From contig URAK01000023.1 in the NCBI GenBank assembly GCA_900545705.1, positions 1 through 20,996 on the forward strand: DNA of 20,996 nucleotides, given 5' to 3'. Both the position numbers and the translations under genes were made by a program. This DNA is from an uncultured Opitutales bacterium (lineage in GTDB: Bacteria > Verrucomicrobiota > Verrucomicrobiia > Opitutales > Intestinicryptomonadaceae). Below the pieces are notes generated by a model. It did no database searches, had not been told where the DNA came from, and saw only the letters and a program-made list of their open reading frames with translations. Positions within the stretch are counted from its first letter, which is position 1; each line of letters begins with the position of its first letter. Below, piece after piece: positions 6,613-13,306 of the stretch.

Positions 6613-6738
6613 TCCTTTGTATTGAAATTGAGTTTTTTATATAAAACAAATCTCCGCGCTCGATGTTTACCAATTTCTGTATTATTATGTGTAAAATGTA
6701 CTTATAAAAAAGCTTTATGCGTTTTAATTCGGAATACA

Positions 6739-6769
6739 AAAGAAGCTTCGGCTTAACCGAAGCTTCTTT
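6739..6769 (-). terminator. Terminator after the first PEP-CTERM gene
   Basis: A perfect 13-bp stem (AAAGAAGCTTCGG/CCGAAGCTTCTTT) closes a 5-base loop and is followed on the minus strand by TTGTATT. It lies 36 bases downstream of the PEP-CTERM stop codon. Confidence 0.75.
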
Positions 6770-6804
6770 GTCGCTTTATTGGCGCGCAATGCCAACTTTA
6801 TGGG

Positions 6805-8429
6805 TTATCTTTTTCTACGCGCCGCGATTGCAAGCGCTAAAAGCCCTATCAGCGCGCCTATCTCGGCGGGTTCTGGGACGCTCGCGAACGACACTGTAAG
6901 CGTATCCCCAACCCATTCAAATTTTGCAAAGCAGTTTTCGAGATTCTTCGCGTAAAAATCTCCATTGGCGTCGTCGGAGAAGCCTTCGCGTTCGGTTGCT
7001 GTTAGCAGCTCATAGAACATTTCTTCGTTGTCTATGTAGTCGGACGACACTTCATAGCCGTTAAAATCTACTCCTATTGGGCCGTCTCCAAGTTTTGAAA
7101 GTTTGCCGTCGACGGTTATTTTGTCGGCGATTCCGCTATTGAGCGCATCGGCGCCGTAAAGGATAATGTCGCCGCCGTACCAGTCGGCGCCGGACACTGT
7201 CACTCCGCCGTCTATACCGCCAAATGCTCCGCCCGTCATAGTAAGCTTGCCGAGGGCAGTTGTACTTTTCATTATAAGCGCACCGCTTTCGACTTCCACT
7301 GTGCCGCTAAATTGCGCGTCTGCGTGGATTATCTGCTTTTTCCCGTCTACTCCGGCCATTTTAACGCTCATTACGGTTGTGACGTCGTCGGCGGGTTTTT
7401 CGCTGAATTCACCGCTGAATTCACAGTCAACTTCATTTGTAAATATCAATTTCACCGTGCTCGATTCCAATGTGCGCGAGTTGTTCGTAAAAACGCCTCT
7501 GCCGTCAAGACCTCCGATTTTTGCGTAAATGTGCGTTGCCCCAGGCGCGGGCTTCGAGGAGCTCCAGCTTATGACGCTTACTCTGTTTAATATATTTAGC
7601 CGAGGGAGATCTCCGGCGCTGGAAGGCGTCATTCTCACGACTCCATCTATTACAATGTCGGGCGTGTTTTCCGAGTGCAGCGCGGATGTGTCCTCGTTCC
7701 AGACATTCAAGCCGACAGTTGAATTGCCTGTTATGTTGAAATCGCCGTTTACAGTTAGATATTTCATGCAGGCGTCTTCGGTCATAGTCATGTTTTTGCC
7801 TGCATTGTCGCCCATGGTGGCGACGCAAACTCCCGATGCGTCTCCTCCGAAAAGAATACTTGAAGTTGTGCCGTCGCTGCCTATATTTACGCTTCCTAAC
7901 GTTATTTCAGCTTGCGTCGTATTGTATCTCGACGATCCAAATACTACCGTTGCGGTTGACGTTCCGCCTGAGAATGTAAAATTGCCTATGTTCCAGTAGG
8001 AGTTTTCGGCATTGGAAATGATATTTGTTTTTGCGCCCGCGCTGCCGTCTGAGACCAGATTGTTGTTTGAGTCGTAATAGGAGCCTATATTGTTATAGTT
8101 AAAGTTTACTATTGATATCGAGCCCAAGTTTAGGGTGGGGGTTGTTATATTGTAATAGTACCCCTCTATGCGCATGCTTATGGGCAGATGCGCTTTATAG
8201 TCTATCACCCAGTTTGCGTCTGGAGAGTTTACATTCGCACCTTCTGGTGGGCAACATATTCGCTGTTTGATGTGCTCCAAGATGCTGGGTCGACAACGTC
8301 CGGCATTTTATTGTATCCCGTTGCGTCTCCCCAATAGTAATAAGTATTTTCCGCGGCGCCTAGCATGCTGAAGCAGTTTAGAGCCAAAGCGAAAGGTATT
8401 ATTTTGAAAGATAATTTATTCGCATTCAT
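6805..8429 (-). CDS. Secreted PEP-CTERM repeat-type surface protein, interrupted by a frameshift
   Basis: The gene is in two overlapping frames. The 5' part (from ATG at 8429; ATG at 8465 is an alternative) gives a signal peptide (MNANKLSFKIIPFALALNCF...AAEN) and runs to ...DPASWSTSNSEYVA. The 3' part supplies about 480 residues beginning EGANVNSPDANWVIDYKA. Adding one G to the GGG at 8249-8251 joins them as SNSEYVAPPEGANVN, giving a protein of about 541 residues. The body is Gly/Ser/Thr/Asn-rich beta-helix-like sequence (INGDFNITG-type strands, TMTGGAFGG), typical of exported autotransporter-like passenger regions. The end is a PEP-CTERM signal: VPEP, a hydrophobic helix, then ARRKR, the substrate tail of an exosortase. 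No exosortase gene is in the window. It could be a decayed gene or a sequencing error; a terminator follows. Confidence 0.75.
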
Positions 8430-8479
8430 GCAGGTATTTTGCCGTTTTTTTAATAAAATCAACATATTTTCCGACGGCT

Positions 8480-8514
8480 AAAAATTCCTTATTTTTTTAA
8501 TAATAAAATAAGAA
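8480..8514 (-). terminator. Probable terminator downstream of feoB
   Basis: On the minus strand TTCTTATTTT pairs with AAAATAAGGAA (10 bp, one bulged base) and is followed by TTTTT. It lies between the feoB stop at 8599 and the PEP-CTERM start at 8429. The stem is A/T-rich, so the call is moderate. A further imperfect hairpin (GTGGTCAT/ATAACCAC, 8558-8586) sits between it and feoB. Confidence 0.45.
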
Positions 8515-8598
8515 TGCGGTTTTTGTTTTAGAATTAAAAAACTAATGCCTTTCAGACGTGGTCATATTGCAAAAAAACATAACCACAGCAACAACGCG

Positions 8599-10737
8599 CT
8601 ATGCGAGCAGCGCTATCCTGTAAAAAATAAATGCCATGCAATATGCGAGCAGCGCGAGCCCAAAGAATTGCGCCGCGGCCATCTTTAACGACCTAGTCTC
8701 TGAGTATGTTGTTGCGAGAGTCGCGATGCAGGGGGCTGTCATTAATATGAATATAAGAATGCTTACACCCTGCGCTTGTGTGTAGTCGGCAGATATTTTT
8801 TGCCGAAGCGAAACATCCGCATTTTTGTCGCCCGAGCCCGAGCCGTATATTATTCCGAGTTGCGATATAAATACCTCCTTCGCCGCGAGCGACCCTATAA
8901 GCGCGCTTACTATTTTATTGTCGAATCCGAGCGGTTTAAATAGCGGTTCAAGCGCGTTGCCAATTCTGCCCATTGCGGTGTAGTCGAACGATTCTTTTAG
9001 CTTTGCGTTTTCTATTTGCGCGGTTTGGGAAGCTTTTGTTTTTGCGTCTATGGAGGCGTCCGCCTCTATTTTTGCGGCGGCGGCGTCATAATCTTGCGTA
9101 AAATTTTTCTTTTCCGGGAATGTTGAAAGCGTCCAGAGTATAATGGACATCGCCAAGATTATCGTACCCGCCTTTTGGATAAATCCGTAGGTTTTGCACC
9201 ACACTTCCAGCGCCACCGTCTTAATTCTCGGTAACCTGTACGGAGGCAGCTCTATCAGAAACGACGAGTCTTCGCCTTTTACGACGGTTTCGCGCAATAC
9301 TTTTGCTAGCGCCATAGCTGCCGCGATTCCTATTATATATATTGCAAACATAACCGGGCCGCAGTACTTTGGCGCAAAAAATGCGGGAATAAGCAGCATG
9401 TATACGGGGAAGCGCGCCCCGCAGCTAAATAGCGGAATGACCATAATCGTCGCCAGCCTTTCCATGCGCGATTTTAGCGCGCGCGTTGCCATAATAGCCG
9501 GGACCGAGCAGCCAAAGCCAAGAAGCATTGGTATTACGCTAGAGCCGCTTAAACCGAACCTTCGCATGAACCTGTCGCATAAGAATGCCGCCCTTGCCAT
9601 ATACCCGCTGTCTTCGAGAATAGAGAGCGCAAGGAAGAGCAGTGCGACATTCGGCAGAAACACGAATACGCCGCCAACTCCTCCTATTACGCCCTCAATA
9701 ACGAGCTTTTTTAGGAAAGGCATGCTCTCGGGCCACGAAGCTCCTATTGCGCCTGCGAGCGCCGCAAAAAAATGTTCAAGCACCGCCATTAGCGGCTCGC
9801 CGAGCGCAAATACGAATTCGAATACGCCGTACATCAGCGCGAAGAAAATGGGTATGCCTACAAACCTGTTTAGAAATATGCAGTCGAGTATTCTTGTCGC
9901 GTTTGCGCGGGCGTGGGCGCGGGTTTTTAGGCACGGCATGCAAATATCGTCTATAATTTTGTACCTTGCGGCTGCCACGAGCGCGCCCGGATTTTCGTCC
10001 GTCTGGGCTTCGAGCTCGGCGGCGCAGGCTTTTGCGGCTTCGTATACATGCGGGGCTTTTTCGCGTATGGAGGCGGTCACCGAAGCGTCTTTTTCGAGAA
10101 ATCTCACTGCCATCCAATCCGCGTACGACTTGAAAGGCGGCGGCAGGGCATCGGAAATTATTCTGGAAATTTCCGCCATTTTTCTCGTGAGGATATTGTC
10201 GCCGGAGGATTTCCATGGGAAGTGCGCGAGGGTGCATGCGCGCGCGTTTTCCGCAATGAAATTTTTTAGTCCGGATACGGAGCGGGCGTCGTAGCCTGTG
10301 GTTTTTATCACCGGGCAGCCAATCGCGGCAGAAAGGGAAGCGGCGTCGATGAATTTGCCCTCCTTTTCGAGTTCGTCGCTCATGTTTAGGGCGACAATCA
10401 TCGGCATTTTCATCTCCGCGAGTTGCATCGTAAGAAATAGGTTTCTCTCAAAATTGGACGAATCGACGACATTTACGATAAGGTCGAAGCCTCCCGCCGA
10501 AATGGCGTCGGCCGCGACTTTCTCCTCGGCAGTGGAGGCGGATAGCGTATAGACGCCCGGCAGGTCTTCGACTTCTATTTCAAAGCCTCCCGCGCTGAAC
10601 TTGCCAGTCTTCTTTTCCACTGTCACGCCGGCGTAGTTGCCGACTTTCGCCCTCATTCCCGAGAGCTCGTTAAAAATGGTCGTCTTTCCGGAGTTTGGAT
10701 TCCCGGCGAGCAGTATTTTAAGATGGCCGTTTTTCAT
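8599..10737 (-). CDS. feoB: Ferrous iron transport protein B
   Basis: A 712-residue inner-membrane Fe(II) transporter with an N-terminal GTPase. G-motifs: G1 GNPNSGKT (12-19), G2 around T39, G3 DLPG (58-61) and G4 NMSD (118-121). The membrane part contains the two FeoB gate regions, each with a conserved Cys: LGFGCSVPAIMATRAL and IPLFSCGARFPVYMLL, plus the late GSLAAKEVF motif. The length is normal and there is no fused FeoA or FeoC. A DtxR-family regulator lies 34 bases upstream on the same strand, and an iron-box-like palindrome occupies that gap, so iron-dependent repression is very likely. A separate feoA gene is absent, but the regulator carries a FeoA-like C-terminal domain. No good Shine-Dalgarno sequence is seen at the ATG. 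Confidence 0.97.
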   Translation of the reverse strand: MKNGHLKILLAGNPNSGKTTIFNELSGMRAKVGNYAGVTVEKKTGKFSAGGFEIEVEDLPGVYTLSASTAEEKVAADAISAGGFDLIVNVVDSSNFERNLFLTMQLAEMKMPMIVALNMSDELEKEGKFIDAASLSAAIGCPVIKTTGYDARSVSGLKNFIAENARACTLAHFPWKSSGDNILTRKMAEISRIISDALPPPFKSYADWMAVRFLEKDASVTASIREKAPHVYEAAKACAAELEAQTDENPGALVAAARYKIIDDICMPCLKTRAHARANATRILDCIFLNRFVGIPIFFALMYGVFEFVFALGEPLMAVLEHFFAALAGAIGASWPESMPFLKKLVIEGVIGGVGGVFVFLPNVALLFLALSILEDSGYMARAAFLCDRFMRRFGLSGSSVIPMLLGFGCSVPAIMATRALKSRMERLATIMVIPLFSCGARFPVYMLLIPAFFAPKYCGPVMFAIYIIGIAAAMALAKVLRETVVKGEDSSFLIELPPYRLPRIKTVALEVWCKTYGFIQKAGTIILAMSIILWTLSTFPEKKNFTQDYDAAAAKIEADASIDAKTKASQTAQIENAKLKESFDYTAMGRIGNALEPLFKPLGFDNKIVSALIGSLAAKEVFISQLGIIYGSGSGDKNADVSLRQKISADYTQAQGVSILIFILMTAPCIATLATTYSETRSLKMAAAQFFGLALLAYCMAFIFYRIALLA

Positions 10738-10740
10738 ATG

Positions 10741-10759
10741 TTAGTTTTGCCTAACTTGG
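10741..10759. promoter_or_regulatory. DtxR/IdeR-like iron box before feoB
   Basis: TTAGTTTTGCCTAACTTGG agrees with the classical DtxR/IdeR 19-mer (TTAGGTTAGCCTAACCTAA) at 14 of 19 positions by my hand alignment, and contains GTTAG/CTAAC arms (10740-10755). It begins 4 bases before the feoB ATG. A TATAAA hexamer on the minus strand (10776-10771) could be the -10 of an internal promoter, putting the box just after the start of transcription. The gene immediately upstream encodes a DtxR-family protein. Confidence 0.6.
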
Positions 10760-10771
10760 TTTTAAAAATTT

Positions 10772-11443
10772 TTATATGCGCTTAACCATAATGTTTCGCA
10801 GCTGGGATTTTCTCATTGAAATTTCCGAGCCGTGGACGCTTATTATCACAGGGTCTCCGAGCGGCGCCACACGCAGTATGGAAACAGTCGAGCCTATTGT
10901 AAGGCCCATTCCGGCGTAAGTCGCGAGGTTCCCGATTTTTTTATCTATTGAAAGGACAAGCGCGCGTTCGCCTTTTGAGAGCTCGCTAAGCGGCATTGCG
11001 TGGGGGCAAGTTGCCTCGCAGGTCGGCGAGCGGTTTGGACAGGCGGAGCACATGCCGGTTCCGCGGCCTTTGAGGAATTTTACGAGCTTTCTCATTATGG
11101 AGTCTTCGAGCGCATGCTCCATGCGGCATGCGGCGAGATCTGCTTCGCTCGCGTTTACGCCTAAAACTCCGGTGAAGAAGTCGCTAAGCAGCCTGTGTTT
11201 GCGCCTTACATTCATAGCGACTGCTTCGCCGTCTTTTGTCAGGGTTACTGGTTTATATTTCTCGTATTCTACAAGCCCCTTTTCCCTGAGCGAATTGAGC
11301 GCGGCGGTCACCGACGGCCTTTTGACGCTCATTGCTGCGGCGATGCCTGACGGCCGCGCCGCTCCCGTTCCCGCCGAGAGCGACGAGATTGTTTCGAGGT
11401 AGTCCTCGAGATTTTCCGAAAGTTTTTGTTGGTTTTCGGGCAT
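10772..11443 (-). CDS. DtxR-family iron-dependent regulator with Cys-rich insert and FeoA-like domain
   Basis: A 223-residue metalloregulator. Residues about 8-75 are a winged helix (RPSGIAAAMSVKRPSVTAAL recognition region), 80-125 the dimerisation and metal-binding domain, and 150-223 an SH3-like FeoA-type domain (GLTIGSTVSILRVAPLGDPV). Metal-site residues: H83, and C106-E109-H110 in ACRMEH, which match the Fe-type DtxR Cys102-Glu105-His106; D14 and E17 in LEDYLETI instead match the MntR pattern. Between the dimerisation and FeoA domains is C132-X2-C135-X6-C142-X3-C146, a possible Fe-S or Zn site not present in classical DtxR. It is the promoter-proximal gene of a pair with feoB and probably represses it when iron is replete. 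There is no Shine-Dalgarno sequence at the start. Confidence 0.9.
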   Translation of the reverse strand: MPENQQKLSENLEDYLETISSLSAGTGAARPSGIAAAMSVKRPSVTAALNSLREKGLVEYEKYKPVTLTKDGEAVAMNVRRKHRLLSDFFTGVLGVNASEADLAACRMEHALEDSIMRKLVKFLKGRGTGMCSACPNRSPTCEATCPHAMPLSELSKGERALVLSIDKKIGNLATYAGMGLTIGSTVSILRVAPLGDPVIISVHGSEISMRKSQLRNIMVKRI

Positions 11444-11454
11444 AAGAGATATTT

Positions 11455-11483
11455 AATAGAATTAGACGCGCTTAATTTGTCAA
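11455..11483 (-). promoter_or_regulatory. Candidate promoter of the dtxR-like gene
   Basis: On the minus strand a perfect TTGACA (11483-11478), a 17-base spacer and TCTATT (11460-11455) lie 11 bases before the ATG, so the leader would be very short. A TTAG...CTTAA dyad (11462-11475) sits between the hexamers. Confidence 0.45.
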
Positions 11484-11496
11484 CTATGTTTTGACA
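11478..11496. promoter_or_regulatory. 19-bp inverted repeat over the -35 of the dtxR-like gene
   Basis: TGTCAA and TTGACA arms flank a 7-base centre, total 19 bp, and one arm is the -35 hexamer itself. It has the size of a DtxR-type operator but not its sequence, so autoregulation is only a suggestion. Confidence 0.3.
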
Positions 11497-11896
11497 GCGC
11501 GCGGGCATTTTACTGTTATAAAAGATTTATATTGGCGGCAAGTCGCTTTCCCCAAAAGGCTGAGGCAATGCTTAAAGAGCTCTTACGGCATGGGCTTTTC
11601 ATGCGGGGCTTGTAGGGAAATATCGTGGCAAAATTTAAAAGCACATTTTTTTCTCAAGATTTTCCACATCGGATTTTGCGCGCACGATTGCATTAAACAA
11701 GCGCCGCGGCGGCTACTGCAAGGCATATTTCGCGCGATGGGCCGGCTGCCTTTACAGGGCAAAAACTCAATGGCGTAGGCTATACGCGGAATGCAATGCG
11801 CATTTATGCGCTTTATATTGCGAGGGCGCAGCCGCCCCAAAAAACTTGTCTCGCACGGCTTAAATGGCGCGTTTGGCTCGTAGGTTTTGGAGCATT
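11497..11896. other. 400-base stretch without a convincing gene
   Basis: The longest open frames here (95 codons on +, and a minus frame running into the acetyltransferase gene) have random-looking, Cys/His/Arg-rich translations and no start signals. The DNA contains several small G/C-rich dyads (for example ATGCGCATTTATGCGC near 11799, and GGGCGCAGCCGCCC near 11824). I see no tRNA, and I could not match tmRNA, RNase P or SRP RNA landmarks. Confidence 0.5.
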
Positions 11897-12304
11897 TCAC
11901 AAAAAGCGTATCGGGACATGAGCTTTCATTCGCTTGCCTATGCGCAAATATAGATTTTTCGCTTCTGGGGTCGAGATTGCGGTTATCCATTCAATGCCGT
12001 CGCCCTTTAATTTGGCAATTATTCTTGCCGCGAGTTCGCCGCCTATTCCGCGGCCCCTGTATTCCGGATCGACAAACAGGTCGAGCAGATACGCGTCGGA
12101 AACGCCGTCCGATAGGGCGCGGAAGAAGCCGACAAGTTTTTGCCCATCGAAAGCCCCGAAGGCGCAATACGAGTTTTTTATAGCTCTTGCCGCACTTTCC
12201 GAGCTTTCGCCGGAAGGCGACCACCCCGCGAGTTCATAGAGCCTTTCGACTCCGTCGGCGTACGACTTCGGGCTTTGTGTGTCCAGTTCAAATATTTTAA
12301 TCAT
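11897..12304 (-). CDS. GNAT-family N-acetyltransferase
   Basis: A 135-residue single-domain acetyltransferase. The acetyl-CoA-binding motif A is clear: LFVDPEYRGRGIGGELAARI (76-95) with the R/Q-x-x-G-x-G/A pattern as RGRGIG (83-88). A preceding strand (YCAFGAFDGQKLVGFF) and a following helix with NLYLRIGKR (117-125) complete the fold. The ATG overlaps the stop of the DUF2156 gene by four bases (ATGA), which implies translational coupling; there is no Shine-Dalgarno sequence of its own. The substrate cannot be told from sequence. The protein is slightly short at its C-terminus but looks intact. Confidence 0.88.
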   Translation of the reverse strand: MIKIFELDTQSPKSYADGVERLYELAGWSPSGESSESAARAIKNSYCAFGAFDGQKLVGFFRALSDGVSDAYLLDLFVDPEYRGRGIGGELAARIIAKLKGDGIEWITAISTPEAKNLYLRIGKRMKAHVPIRFL

Positions 12305-13224
12305 GGTATTGTGCTATTTCTGGGTTTTGCCCCGAGGCGGCCGTACATGAAATTCGGGTCGAGAGATTCCTTCGCATGCCTTAGGTTTGGATCGCCGAGA
12401 TCTTGCTCGCGGTTCATGAACTTTCCGCCGTGCTCGAGTATGGATTGTGCTTCACACTTTACTATCATCTGGCTTGCCCCTTCCACAAGTTTGTCGGATT
12501 TTTCAAAGTGGACGGAGTGTGCGGTAGAGCTCATCGGCCCCATGACTGCGGTTGCCGCTATTTTTCCGGGTTCGGAGTAGAGGATAGTCCCGTACAGGCC
12601 GAGGGCGCGGAAATTCTCGAAGGCTTCTGCGATTGCAACCTCCTCCGCGAAGAGGTGCTTTTTATCGTCTTCGCTGTCCATAAACCTGAGTACGCTTTTG
12701 AAGTTGGACTCGTCTATGGGCTCTACAGATGCATTCGGATTTTGTGCGGTAAAGTGTTTTATGTGGTTGCGCTTTTTTCTAAGCTTAGGGCCGGTGAGGG
12801 CTATCTGCTTTTCCACATCGTAAATATAGTCTGCCTCGCCGGGATTTGCGTCAAAGTCGAACAGTGTCCGCGCTTCAGGGAACTTTTCAGGGTAATCCGG
12901 AGGTACGTTGTATATGCGGCTGTCCGGAGAGAGCAATTTGTTTTCTGCGAAAGCGCGGTGGATTTCAAGGAGTTCCCGGGGGTTTGGAATACGCCCTATC
13001 GGGAAATATATGCACTTGTCGCGGCCATTGTATATTACAGCCCTGTCTTCTGCAATATCGAGCAGTTTTAGCAAATATATGCCTCTCCACACAAACAGGT
13101 TTGTGAAGCAGTTTTCACAGCCTAAATTCGGCGCGAGCGACAGGAGAGAGTCGATTTTAGGTTTATCCGCAAGCGTTATTTCCCTAAGCTGCGACGTGTC
13201 GATTCCGTATTCGACTAAATTCAT
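12301..13224 (-). CDS. DUF2156 / phosphatidylglycerol lysyltransferase C-terminal-like protein
   Basis: A 307-residue protein of the DUF2156 (LPG_synthase_C) family, a double-GNAT-like fold related to the catalytic part of MprF and to Fem-type aminoacyl transferases. Family signatures: TGPKLRKKRNHIKHF (144-158) and NREQDLGDPNLRHAKESLDP (271-290). It has no membrane segments, unlike full MprF, so it is a soluble stand-alone form whose acceptor is unknown. AAAGGA lies four bases before the ATG. It follows uvrA by 82 bases on the same strand and overlaps the acetyltransferase by 4 bases, so at least the last two genes form an operon. Confidence 0.85.
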   Translation of the reverse strand: MNLVEYGIDTSQLREITLADKPKIDSLLSLAPNLGCENCFTNLFVWRGIYLLKLLDIAEDRAVIYNGRDKCIYFPIGRIPNPRELLEIHRAFAENKLLSPDSRIYNVPPDYPEKFPEARTLFDFDANPGEADYIYDVEKQIALTGPKLRKKRNHIKHFTAQNPNASVEPIDESNFKSVLRFMDSEDDKKHLFAEEVAIAEAFENFRALGLYGTILYSEPGKIAATAVMGPMSSTAHSVHFEKSDKLVEGASQMIVKCEAQSILEHGGKFMNREQDLGDPNLRHAKESLDPNFMYGRLGAKPRNSTIP

Positions 13225-13306
13225 AAGTCCTTTGTTTTAACTTCCGCCCGGAATTTTCAACCGCGGCGGCAATATTTTTTTGTTTTCATTTTGACAAAAT
13301 ACTCCG

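Noticed and set aside
9194..10294. 366-codon plus-strand frame opposite feoB
   Set aside because: It is antisense to a complete, motif-rich feoB; long antisense frames are expected from the codon bias of this gene.
11583..11990. 135-codon minus-strand frame next to the acetyltransferase gene
   Set aside because: It starts inside the acetyltransferase gene in another frame and its Cys/Pro/Arg-rich translation has no family-like features.
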